A DNA stretch of 64,000 bases, from positions 496,001 to 560,000 of the forward strand of contig CALSFV010000258.1 of the NCBI GenBank assembly GCA_943737045.1, given 5' to 3'. Source of the stretch: Parapristionchus giblindavisi (Eukaryota; Nematoda; Chromadorea; Rhabditida; Diplogasteridae). Below, piece by piece: positions 1 to 10,600 of this stretch (its first letter is position 1; every line of letters starts with the position of its first letter). A program made the translations under genes and the position numbers. The notes beneath the pieces are model-generated. The model was given only the letters and a program-made list of their open reading frames with translations, searched no databases and was not told the origin of the DNA.

Positions 1-1491
1 CGGCTACACCCAAGAAGTTATTTCGAGATGGAAGAGTCAATCGGGAAAAGAAATTGATGTTACAGAGAACATTATGGTGGAATGTGAATCATTTTCTTAG
101 AAATTAACAATATCGTTTCAGAACGCCACTGGAAATATCATTTGGACTATAAATTTCGGAATAAATTTGGCTTTCGATGATCCTTTTCTTTCAGAATTCC
201 GAGAGTTACAACAAGAAGTACAGTAGAATCATCGATTGTTTGCGCGTTTTAAAAGAGTTCATTACAGTTTCTTCCCATCATGGCCGGACCTTTGATGCAA
301 TTTATCGAATTCTTTCCATTCTTACGCAAAATGGACTTCCTTTTCGGATATCAAATCAAGAAATTGTCAGATTGTTTTATTAAAGTCAATAAGATTATGA
401 GAGAGGTTCATATTTTACTTGAATCGTATTGAATTTGTTCAATGTTTGAGGCTATAGAAACAACGCGAAACTCGTTTTCCAGTGATGATAGACCAGGAAG
501 CTATATCGAAGCTTTTCTTTCGGAAATGAAAAGAAGAGAAGAAAATGGTTTGAATAAGGGTAAGATTATGTTCTTTTCATTATCAGATAAAAAGGTCATA
601 TTGTTTGCATCGAAGTTGAGATCGTCAATTGATTGATTGAATATTGAACATCATTTGTAGTTTTATAGGTTCCTTCATTGAACAACAAATGGTATCCGCT
701 GCATTCACTATTTGGGGAGCGGGTTTTGACACGACAGTTACCGTACTCAGAGCTAGTATTCACTATCTAATCAATAATCCCAATGTTCAACGAAAACTTC
801 ATGATGAAATCGATACTAAAATTGGAAAGAGAGTATGGAGCTTTATTGTCTGAAGATTTCAAATATCACAACAATGTATTGCAGAGAATTCGATTTGAAG
901 ATAGTAAGAATCTTCCATATTGCTCTGCTTTTATGCAGGAAATGTATAGAACAACCAATGTTCTTCCCCTAAATTTCTTCAGAAAAGTCCTGGAAGATAC
1001 TGTAGTCGAAGGTACTTATCCCTTAGAGCTTTTGACCAGAGTTCCTTTGATCAGAGAGAATTTCATCAGAGTTCCTTTGATCATAGAGCATTCTATCAGT
1101 GTTCCGTTACAGGTCACGAAATCCCTGAAGGTACCACAATCCTTCCTCAATATTCAATGGTTCATATGGATCCTAAAGAGTTTGAGAGACCTGATTATTT
1201 CTGTCCTGAAAGACATTTGAATGCTCAAGGAGAATTCGTTAAGGTTTGAAATATTTAAGATTAAACCATCATTTACAATTGAAGGATCCTCGTATAACAC
1301 CATTCTCAATGGGAAAACGTTCGTGCATCGGAGAAAGTTTAGCCAGAATGGAGATATTCGTTATGTTTTGTAGTTATGTTCAACATCTTTCATTCCATTC
1401 TGTATCTGTCATCCCTCCGAAATTAGAGTTTATTCCTGGTTTCTCTCGCACTCCAAAACCTTTCACTGCAATCGTGAAAAGTAGAGATTAA
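1..1491 (+). CDS. Cytochrome P450 (CYP33-like), 5' end outside window
   Basis: A haem-thiolate monooxygenase, expected on the ER membrane, of the nematode CYP33-like group. Exons read: 2-76, 122-217, 268-405, 451-559, 669-832, 885-1011, 1113-1243, 1285-1491; every junction keeps frame, giving about 349 residues of the usual ~500. The N-terminal ~150 residues, with the membrane anchor, lie left of the window. Visible landmarks in order: GAGFDTT in the I-helix (oxygen activation), EMYR as the K-helix ExxR, PERH in the meander, and FSMGKRSCIGE, the haem loop with its Cys ligand, then FIPGF and a stop at 1491. Two acceptors are not CAG (TTTGAG before 451, TTGAAG before 1285). The intron 1012-1112 holds a tandem near-repeat of AGTTCCTTTGATCAGAG. 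No break was found, so it looks functional; the substrate cannot be told. Confidence 0.95.
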
Positions 1492-2183
1492 TTCATTTTT
1501 ATGAAGAGAGCTCTCCTTTTGAAAGTGCATCACGCCGCTTAGCGCCCATAGAACTAGGAGTTTTTCTCAATGAAGAAGGAGTTAAAAATTATGTTACATG
1601 TATAGTAGCAGTCGATAGCTATTTAGGAGGCTAAAACCGCTACAAATAGCAACCAAAATTTATAGTTGAGTCTGAATAGTTTTTTTTTCCCCAAAATATC
1701 TTATCATTATAAAACTTTGAAGTTCCGAGCAATCTGAATTTACCTCGCTCTTTTGTTTTCGCAGGAATATTAAAATTTTCTAAAGAGAAAAAAATGCCTC
1801 GCGTTCTGGACATTATGCGGCGGTATGTAGCGTGATGCACGTTAAAAAGGATAACGTTCTCCACTGTATTATAGAATGAATTTTGGAAATCAGTAAGATA
1901 TATGTATAAAACGTAACTCGTTGTAGTCTTTTGTACATAAAAGTCTAGAGAAGCAAAATAAAGAGTTTTACATTAAAAATGAACTAGTAACCAAGAGCCG
2001 AATATGGAGACCGACACTTAAATATCATTGGATATCAATTGAATAGACAGATATTATGTTATTCCTATTTATCATGATATTTGTGTTTTTATTGTGATCG
2101 TACATGATAGAAAACTAAACCATTTATTATTTCGTTCTGATTTTCTAAGGCATAAGGCCTCATCGACGATAAAATCTTCTGAT
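1492..2183. other. Intergenic, P450 to collagen 1; inverted-repeat remnant
   Basis: No coding exon recognised. An AATAAA follows near 1957. GTGCATCACGC at 1525 is repeated inverted at about 1830-1840, so roughly 315 bp may be an old MITE. Its interior weakly resembles 34340-34560. Confidence 0.4.
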
Positions 2184-3615
2184 CTAAGCAGAGATAACTG
2201 CATGACCAGCAAGACGTTTGCGACCGTAGCTTCCACCGCCTAAACGAGATCCTTATTGATCAGTGTACAATGATTAGATAGAACTAACCTCCTCCTCCTC
2301 CTCCTCCTCCACCACCTCCGGAGTATCCTCCACCTGAAGGAGCTGGAGCTGGAGCTGGAGCAGGGGCTGCAGCTCCACCTCCAGAAGAGTATCCTCCACC
2401 TCCTCCACCTCCTGCAGCTGCTCCACCAGAAGAGTATCCTCCTCCACCTCCAGCAGCTGCAGCTCCAGATCTGGGTGGGCATGGACAGTAGGCTCCATCT
2501 GATCCGGGAGATCCAGCAGATCCAGGAGCACCAGGTCCTCCAGGAGCACCAGCAGTTCCAGGGTTTCCGGCCGGTCCAGGTGGTCCGGGAGGTCCAGCAG
2601 GTCCAGGTGAGCCGCCCGCGCTGGGTCCAGCAGGTCCGGGAGCACCAGCGGGTCCGGGTGGTCCGGCAGGACCGGGGGTAGCCATCATCATCATACCACC
2701 TGAGCCAGGGGCACCAGGGGCACCAGGAGATCCAGGGTTTCCATCGGGTCCAGGAGGTCCGGGAGGTCCAGGAGGTCCGGGAGCGGAGGCTCCTCCTCCG
2801 CTACCAGGAGCACCAGCGTTTCCAGCCGGTCCTGCGGGTCCAGGAGATCCGTTGGGTCCAGCAGGTCCAGGAGGTCCAGGTGGGCACTTGATACACTCTT
2901 GCATCATAGGATAGGCCATAGCCATTCCAGACATACCGGGTCCTCCAGGAGCTCCAGGAGATCCGGGAGCTGCAAATATATAGCTAAATATTATGTAAGA
3001 GGTAGAATATCTTACATCCAGCATCTCCAGCCTCTCCAGGAGGTCCTGGAGGTCCAGCAGGGCATCCAGATGCCTTAGCTGCACAGTCACATCCTCCTCC
3101 ACGACCTCCTCCAGCAGATTGAGCGTATCCTCCTCCTCCTCCCTAATAAGTCAATGTATTTAGCACTTAGTTCTGTACTTAGTTAAGTTAAGTAATATTC
3201 TTACTCCTCCTCCTCCACCACCACCAGCGTAGGCTTGTCTGGCAGATCGAACTCCGAGGATGAACATAGAGTCTTGAGTGAGTGACTTCCATGTCGCATC
3301 AGCAATACTCTGTAATCGTCGTAGTTAAGAACTAAATGACTTAAGGACTTAAGGAACTTAAGTTCATTAGGTCGTACTTACTTTAAAATCAGCCATTTCT
3401 TCCATTGTCTCTTGCTGCATGTTATTGACATCTCCAATGACAGAAAGAAGAGAGACAAGTGAGAGGAAAAGCACAACAGCTGAAGTTAAGGTCGTAAGTT
3501 AGATTCATAAGTCTTAGGGTGAGGTCATAAGGTTGTAAAGGTCAAGAAAAAACTTACAAATTCCTGCTGATGCTGTCGCTATGACAAAATGGTGTCCAGA
3601 TGAGGTTGTCGGCAT
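2184..3615 (-). CDS. Cuticle collagen 1, glycine-rich
   Basis: A secreted structural collagen of the cuticle, made by the hypodermis. Six exons read on the minus strand: 3558-3615, 3382-3479, 3205-3309, 3016-3142, 2289-2969, 2184-2239; the sum is 1125 bp, 374 residues plus stop, all junctions in frame. The N-terminus has a hydrophobic segment (about residues 9-31) followed by a conserved nematode collagen N-domain ([17 protein letters not shown]). Then come a poly-Gly/Tyr segment, a Cys pair (CDC), short Gly-X-Y blocks separated by Cys-containing interruptions ([16 protein letters not shown]), and a long Gly/Ala/Pro/Tyr-rich tail. The last exon ends [17 protein letters not shown]. Antisense ORFs rich in Trp/Arg or Leu/Asp over 2240-2645 are shadows of the Gly-Pro codons. 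The exact collagen subfamily is not assigned. Confidence 0.95.
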
Positions 3616-4107
3616 TACTGGAACGATTGAAGATCAGAGATCAAAGATCAAAGATCAATGATCAGAGAATAGATACTGTAGAATTGAATAGAAAGAATGA
3701 AAGTGGGTGGTCGATTTCGTTGGTCTATCCATCTACTTATATAGTAGTAGAGAACATTCCAATTGGAACTTTACTTCTTTGTTCTTCATTCAAAACTACT
3801 TCCATAGTACTTATTCTCTCATTCTCTTTCCTTTCACTATCATATAACACGATCAGAGAATCGAAAGGGAGACTGGAACAATATCAATAACTCGTATGAA
3901 CACTTGTTTACCATTGTGACCACACTACTCCTAAGTAAGTCTAGAAAGAGAGTTAATTAGATCTGTGGATACACATTTTCAGGTATGATGCAGATCTGAG
4001 CGATTTCGAAAAGTCAGTGTACCGGGTGAGAGTATTCACATTTATTGAATATTATTAAACGATAGGTCAACATTATCTAAGAATGAAAATGAAAGTTAAA
4101 GATTTGT
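3616..4107. other. Upstream of collagen 1; possible short + strand exon pair
   Basis: Collagen 1 promoter region with GATCAAA repeats at 3628-3665. On +, CCTAA/GTAAGT near 3934 and TTTTCAG near 3981 would splice two short open pieces (second piece reads YDADLSDFEKSVYR, ending before GTGAGA). No start codon in frame was found, so this is noted only as a weak candidate. Confidence 0.25.
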
Positions 4108-4759
4108 CTATTGGACATCGACTACGTGTTCAATATGATCATCGACTCCTCTAAAATCAATCGATATTGGATTGAATGCATATTCTTCTTTCTTCTTATC
4201 AGAATTATAAGTCAATGATCCACGAGCACTCCCAACTCCTCTTCGTCGTTTATTCAATTGTGAAGGATCAAAGATCAACCAACGTTTACGTGAAGTATCT
4301 TCAGTACCTGAAGAATACAATCAGAACATGTCAACATGTTAACGTGTTAACCATGTTCTTCTCCTGTCTCCATATCATAAGCTGATAGAGGAGGAGGAGC
4401 GGGTCTCGTGAGGGTTGGTGTAAGATGGCGTTTGATTACAAGACTGTTATCGGTTCCATCGACCTGGTATAAAAAATGAGTTGTCCATAAACAACGGAAA
4501 CGATGATTATAACGAAAACTTTAAGGAAGCTCTGGATTTACGGTAAGATTTAAAATTCATTCCAATTTTATGATTGAAAAATTTATCAAAATGGAACCTC
4601 CATATCTTGCTCCCAAACATCATAACTTCGTGTAGTAGCTGACCATCGGATATTACCCCATCCAAAGGGATTTCTTGGGTTTCTTGTTATTCGATCAATA
4701 CTTATATCTTCGAGATCATTGGTATCATCCAATCCAACTCCTTCGATCGATATTAACGA
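4108..4759 (-). CDS. Unrecognised protein, C-terminal exons only
   Basis: Three in-phase exons on the minus strand: about 4598-4759, 4352-4463, and 4108-4307 with the stop at 4108-4110. They encode about 157 residues. The sequence is hydrophilic, with acidic/polar stretches, a Pro-rich run (RPAPPPLSAY), a basic patch (SQLNKRRRG) and a charged C-terminus ending HIEHVVDVQ. It shows no family motif I recognise and no membrane span. Splice sites are good (GTTAAC...TTCTTCAG; GTTCCA...ACCAG). The 5' end is not found: upstream comes a MITE (4813-4933), a U4 fragment and a tRNA, so the gene may have lost its start or use a distant one. It could be a gene relic; frame conservation over three exons argues for recent function. 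Confidence 0.5.
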
Positions 4760-4812
4760 CTGAATTGAAGATCTTTCAGAATCAATAACAATAATCAGTT
4801 GTTAGCATGGCC

Positions 4813-4933
4813 TTAAAGTGGCTGACACCTTTGTCAACGGTCTCTTCAACGCTCTACGCTCTCTCGTTGTTAGAGAACAGAGAAATAGTGTGCGCAATGT
4901 AGACACCATTGAGAGAGGTCACTCTCCCTTTAA
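4813..4933. mobile_element. 121-bp MITE, TTAA-flanked, copy 1
   Basis: Starts and ends at TTAA. Imperfect terminal inverted repeats: left AGTGGCTGACACC against right AGGGAGAGTGACC. The middle, including CTACGCTCTCTCGTTGTTAG, is nearly the same as in copy 2 at 33671-33791, which has the same length. TTAA targets and small size suggest a non-autonomous piggyBac-like family; this is inference. Confidence 0.6.
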
Positions 4934-4999
4934 TGAATGGTAAAGAAAGTTATTCCAAATATTTTAAATTGTACTACATTTTTGTTTTGATTATTAAAG

Positions 5000-5036
5000 G
5001 TACATCGGATAAACCTCATCGCCACTGCGTAAAGCT
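5000..5036 (-). pseudogene. Truncated U4 snRNA fragment
   Basis: The minus strand begins AGCTTTACGCAGTGGCGATG and keeps about 37 nt of U4 with a ~12-nt deletion relative to the intact copies at 9552 and 37512. The 5' flank (about 5037-5080) also resembles the region just upstream of the 37512 copy (CTCGATTGAACCGATCTC), so it is a decayed gene copy with promoter-proximal DNA, not a retro-insertion of RNA. Confidence 0.7.
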
Positions 5037-5164
5037 AATGAAAAAAAAGAAAAAAAAGAGATCGGTTCAATCGAGAATAATGTCTAATGATATGAAACTT
5101 TGATTTATCATTTTTTCTTATAAAACACTAGTGCAGTGATTTAATAATTAGGAAAAAAGGTAAT

Positions 5165-5235
5165 TCCGATGCGGGGAATCGAACCCCGGCCTTGCGGGTG
5201 AGAGCCGCAAATCCTAACCACTAGACCACATCGGA
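5165..5235 (-). tRNA. tRNA-Glu (CTC)
   Basis: 71-nt tRNA, no intron. Acceptor stem TCCGATG/CATCGGA, anticodon stem TGCGG/CCGCA around loop CTCTCAC (anticodon CTC), and a B box GGTTCGATTCC. A T-run follows the 3' end on the minus strand. Identical to the copy at 41938-42008. Confidence 0.97.
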
Positions 5236-5434
5236 TGTTGCTTGCTTTGTTGAGCGGATTTAGATGTGGAAAGGTCTTTGTTCTGTTGAATGTTGATTGA
5301 CTCTTATTGTTAATACCACGTCTCAATCATAGAATGAAATTGTGCAAAGATTCAAAAATTTTCCCGCACTGTTAAAAGGTAGATCTTACTTTCCTTTTTT
5401 TAAAAATTTTTTAGTACAATTGAGAATTAGATAA

Positions 5435-6970
5435 TTATACCAACGGGGGTGGAGTCGGGAAATCAGGGTCTTTCGGAGATCTTGTAGTCCTGGTCTGTAA
5501 ATGAAAAAAAAAATAAAAAGTAAATAAAAGGAGAATACCCCAGGTGGAAAAGTCACATAGATTGGAGGTTCTGATGTAATCACTCGAGGTGTTGTTGTGT
5601 ACGCATATCTGATCATGGAATGATATTACATATTTTATATCCATAAAGTTGAAAAGTTTGTAAACGCAGTTCTTCTCAAGATCGTATACCAAGAAAAATT
5701 GCCATACTCGGGTACATTCTGTGGAGGGATAGTGTACTGTGCATCAGGCGTTGTTGGAGGTCGAACTGGACATAAACAATACAGTCCATCCTTGCCAGGT
5801 TTACCACGCTCTCCCATCTCAAAGCATGTATAGATGATCAAAGATCAAAGAACAAAGATCATACTCTTCCAGGTGATCCAGGCATACCAGCTCTACCATG
5901 TCTTCCAATCATTCCTGGGGCACCCATTGACCCTGGAGGACCACGACTGGCACGAGGGGGATGTTCGCCTTATTTAACATATTATATTATATTTATCGCA
6001 TCTTGGAGAAAAGAGAAGAGGGATTTTTTCATAAACAATTAAAATACATATTAAAACAAGAAATGGGACGATATTGGTTTAACCGATTTTATTTATCTTA
6101 CCTGGTCTTCCAACACTACCCATCTCTCCCGGTTGACCGGGAGGTCCTCTTGGTCCTGGGATACAGTGGGTACCCTGTTGACCCCGTTTGCCCACAACAC
6201 CTGGAGGTCCATCACTTCCTGGTCGACCTTTATCTCCTGGAGGACCGGGTTTACCAGCTACTGGATAACTGCTAGACTGAAGACCAGGAGCACCAATTGG
6301 ACCTGGGGTACCAATAATACCACGGGGACCTTAAAATGCTCGTTTATAATGAACAAAAGATCTTTGAACGAACCATCGGGTCCTGATATTCCCGGTGGTC
6401 CATGCGGGCATATGATGCATGTTTTGTATGTCGCTTCATGAATTGCGATACCATCCAAACCGGGCAACCCATCGGAACCGGGTAATCCGGGTTCTGTAAT
6501 TCTGTTTCAGATGTTAGATATTGGTACAAACCTCCATCATATCCATTGGTTCCTTTGGTACCGGGTAGTCCATGAGGGCATTCGGGAGGGGGTTCCTCAT
6601 ATGATTGTACTGTCACATAACCTTCTGTAGTTATCTTGATAGGATCGCGAGTGGCATAGGCTCCTGTGCCGTAGGAAACTTGAGCAATCAAAAATGTTCA
6701 GTTCAAAGATCAAAGATCAAACCTATAGATCGCGAGCGTCTCCTAGGTGTTGGACCATTAGTCTCGATAAAAATAGAATAAGATTCATCAGCGAAATGCT
6801 GAAAATAATTGGTCATAGATGAGAGATCAAATATCACAAACCTGGAACTCTTTGAGATCTTCGATAGCTTTACTGTGGAACTGATTAATATCTGAGACAA
6901 TAGTGAGAATGGAGGCAAAGATTCCGATTAGAATAAGAGTAGATGAAGAGAAGAAGAAATATGATATCAT
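5435..6970 (-). CDS. Cuticle collagen 2
   Basis: Cuticle collagen, secreted by the hypodermis. Nine exons on the minus strand: 6842-6970, 6723-6798, 6532-6678, 6374-6493, 6102-6329, 5865-5968, 5708-5817, 5539-5608, 5435-5494; the total of 1044 bp gives 347 residues. Start MISYFFF leads a hydrophobic anchor (about 3-26), then the conserved N-domain (SDINQFHSKAIEDLKEFQ). RRRSR at 62-66 is a furin-type cleavage site. Gly-X-Y blocks are interrupted by Cys pairs (TCIICPHGPPG, LYCLCPVRPP) and end in a Thr/Pro-rich tail. Several introns end in AAG or GAG rather than CAG (before 6678, 6329, 5968, 5817). I chose the CCCGA/GTATGG donor at 5708 because it alone keeps the tail open. It is divergent from che-3. 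Confidence 0.93.
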
Positions 6971-7671
6971 ATGAAAGATCAAAGATCAAAATAGTACTCA
7001 AAACTTTATGATTGACAGATGGATATGAGCGGAGGTGCTGGTCATTTATATAAGATTCACTTGAGTATTTACTCGAGATAAAATGAAGTCAAGTTTGTTA
7101 TTCAAGTGGATTTCAATTGATCTACTTCCATCTTTCAGTTCCGTAATCGATGAGCGTTTTGTTGAAGTAGTTTTTTTTCTATTTCTGGTCATTTGTTGAT
7201 TAAGTGTTCTTTACTCAATTCTGATATATATCCCTCATTACTCTATTTCTCTGATTCTGCAGTCTCTATTCAGTATCTCTACCTCTATATCCCCGTAGGA
7301 ACGGAGAGGGAAAGCGTCACCAGGACAACCTATAAATGTGTATAGACGGCAAAGGGATATGGAGAAGTAGAGGAAGGTTAACCTCTGTTGCCTCTTATAG
7401 ACAGCTGGTCAAGTCCTTCCTTTGTTATGCAATAGCCTTTCACTTTCACTGTTTTTTCTTGTTTCGCTTTTATGGTCTTTGTTTTCTCATTATATTTCTC
7501 TGAATAAAAAGAGAACATAATATCTAACAATGAGTGTACTGACCGTTGATAAAGGAAAGTATATTGAATCGAACCGTTCTGCAATATCTTTTCAATCTCT
7601 TTATATTATAGTGAAACCTTTGTGATCACGAATAGTCTGTATCAATTGAGTAATCAATTTCAGGGTAATCA
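6971..7671. other. Divergent intergenic region, collagen 2 / che-3
   Basis: About 700 bp shared by two divergent genes. It holds GATCAAA repeats (6976-6990) and the X-box-like sequence listed separately. No coding exon is evident; the ORF of 68 aa at 7378-7584 (-) has no splice partners or family features. Confidence 0.5.
7316..7329. promoter_or_regulatory. X-box-like (RFX/DAF-19) site upstream of che-3
   Basis: GTCACCAGGACAAC fits the loose nematode X-box RTHNYYWTRRNRAC at 13 of 14 positions (G instead of T at position 8). It lies about 340 bp before the che-3 start. DAF-19 drives ciliary genes, che-3 among them, in C. elegans. The site is somewhat farther upstream than typical X-boxes. Confidence 0.45.
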
Positions 7672-10600
7672 ATGAGTAATGGAGGAAACAATGGAACACC
7701 GAGAGATAAAGATCAAAGATTAAACTTCATCCTTAGATTAGCTTCACAGGTTTGTATTCTTAATCATTTGAAAATTTACGAATGCAGTTCAATCGCGAAA
7801 ATATTTATTATTCCATTAATGTTTTTCTTCTTCAAATTAACATTCATTAAGGTACTATCATTAAATATCACATCTGAGAAGATACGCAATACTGGTCCAA
7901 TCGATAATTTTCTCGATACGAATACTATCGTACTCGTGATTAGCAGACATGAACAGGTTGAAGATAATTGATTAAGTGATTTCATTTAGAAACCTTCAAC
8001 GATAAATTCTTACAGAAAGGGGTTGATTTCTCCAATACCGTTGCTCCTCAAAAAGGACAGAATGGACAAACAGTTGTGTTCTATAAGGTACATTTTTACT
8101 ATGCACTTTGCATTATTAAGCAATAACAATGAAATAACAGATATTTTCCATAAAATTGAAAAAAGGAGTTTAGTATATTGGTCTACATCAATTCTAATTT
8201 CAGACTCGTCCTCAATCGTTGACATCAGAGAACTTCCGATCATTAGTGAATGTAGTGACTTTGAATGGAAAAACTAATGAAGTATTTCTCAGTTCAGTAC
8301 AACAGGTACATAATCATGTTTATTTCATGAGAATAATAAATGAATTGTTCATAATGTACAAATATAGGATTTCATGCACTAAAGTGATGAGATGCGATAT
8401 TAATAAACTTAAAAAGAGTATAAATAAATGTTGTAGGTATTCGGAAAGTCCTTTTCATCTGATTCTTCTAATCGTCAATTACTCTCAGTAGTTAATGATC
8501 TTGAAGAGAATCTTCTCGCGACTGTTGAGAAAGGAAAAGGAGATGGTAGGTACTCTTATTTCCTATATTATTGTAATTCATTTAAATATAGCCGTCACTT
8601 CATTACCGGATGAGATCTCCCTCTGGAGAGGTCGTAAAGACAAGACTGGACAGCAATATTCCGATGCTTTCGAGGGTCTCGCTAAATTTGTTGATTCAAT
8701 CGAAGTAGTGTTCGGCATACACCAGACGGGTTTAGTCATGATTCTTTATAGTCCCGTCCGATCGAAGAATTGTCTGGATTTGTTGAAGCAGCAGAGGATA
8801 CTGTAGATGCTCTATGGAATTGCTCACCATCGTATCCCGAAGGAAGAATGAAAAGTTTAATCAACGCGATTGGTTCGTATTGATCTTTGATCTATTAAAT
8901 TTTGATCTTAGATCAATTGAATTTTGATCTTTGATCTATTGAACTCTTATCTTTGATCTCTAATTCATTTCAGCTTCAACTCTATCCGATGAGATCACGA
9001 GACATCTCGAGGCGAGTGATATATGGTCAACTAATGCAGATAGTTAGTCGTATTATACATTATATATTATTCTTTTGAGTAAAATAATCAAGTTAAGGGT
9101 GTATGTAATATCAGAGAAAATGTCTCTGAAAAAAGTCTAAAAATAAATGAATTTGAGATGAGGAACGTCTCCGATCAGTGATATCCGTGTGTGAAGAATG
9201 GAGATTGGGAGTGAAACTATTGACTAGTCAGACATGGCCAAGAACACTAGAAAATAAATGGAAAGGACAACCATTAGATCTACCATCACTGACTGCATAT
9301 CAGAAAAGACTCGAAGAGGTGAGGCATATCTCTGACGGGTTTGGTAATTGTTAGTAATGTCAGGTTCTATCACTACGACAATTATGTTCACAAGCGGCAT
9401 TTCTTTTAGAAGATCGAGATGCAGAACGAGAGCTACAAAAGGTACCTTGGCTACACTTTCCCCGCTCATGATCAAAAATGTCAATCTCAACTAAACCCGT
9501 CTGATATAAGCCGCATGACTAAATGACCCCACGTCAAATTGCTCTTTCGTTAGCTTTGCGCAGTGGCGATAACGTGACCAATGAGGCTTAGCCGAGGTGC
9601 GTTTATTGCTGGTTGAAAACTTTTCCCAATTGCCCGCCACAGCCCCTGAAACACGGGTGCTGTGTGCAATTTTTGAACGCCCGAAGGGGCAAAAATTTAG
9701 TAAATTATGAAGATACGTTTTTTTAGGTAATTGAATCGACTCTCGGAGACTTTTCCATTTTCTCGTATTCTCCACAAAATGAGAAGACATGGAGAACTAA
9801 ACTACAAGTATTCATTTCTTATCTGTATAGAGTTAAATAATAATATTTCAGGCTACAGAACGAGCGATTTGGCCTAAGATCGAAAAGACGATTCCGTTAT
9901 TGAAAGCGAGACTAAGAGTGGACAAACTTGATAATAGTCTGGTATTCACTGACATTTGATCTTTGATCTTTCAAATTTTACTTTCCAGATTTTCTCAGAT
10001 TTGGAGAAGTACCGAAACTTTCTCTCCCGAGATATCATAAAGGAAAAGTTGATGTTAGAAAGGTTTGTGACTTCATTTTGATCAAAGAACTGATAGTTTT
10101 TTAAGAGAAACTCTTCTAACTAAAGTACGTACATTGATTTCCACTATTAATCCTCTTGATATTGCTTCTGCTGGTGATTTGAGGTATCCTGATCTTTGAT
10201 CTCTGTGTTTCTTGATCTTTCAAATTTAAGAGCTGGTAGATTTCTCACCAATGTGGCTTCATCGATAGTTGCTCTGAGACAGTCTGTTGCACAAGTGGGT
10301 TGATCTTTGATCTTTGATCTTTAAGTTCTTTCATCTCAAAGTTCATTGTTATTTAATCTTTTTTTCAGATCACCACGGTTCAATCATCATGTAGTGATTT
10401 GTTATCGGATTTGAGTGGATACCAAGTACATCGATATTGCCTTTTAAAACTAAAATATTTTTAAAAAATCCATTTTAGGAATTAGCAAAACAGATGACAT
10501 TACTATTGAAACAACTCAACGAAATGGAAGAGAATAAATATTCACAATGGTGCATCCTTCTTTGAAAAATCGATAATCTCAAAATCGATTGATTTAGGTG

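Noticed and set aside
1012..1112. P450 disrupted by a tandem repeat
   Set aside because: The repeat lies in an intron with GT and TTACAG borders; reading frame is kept.
2240..2645. Two minus-strand ORFs rich in Trp/Arg or Leu/Asp, and a + strand ORF at 2475-2681
   Set aside because: Out-of-frame readings of the collagen Gly-Pro and Gly-rich codons.
5141..5326. 61-aa minus-strand ORF
   Set aside because: Runs through the tRNA-Glu gene.
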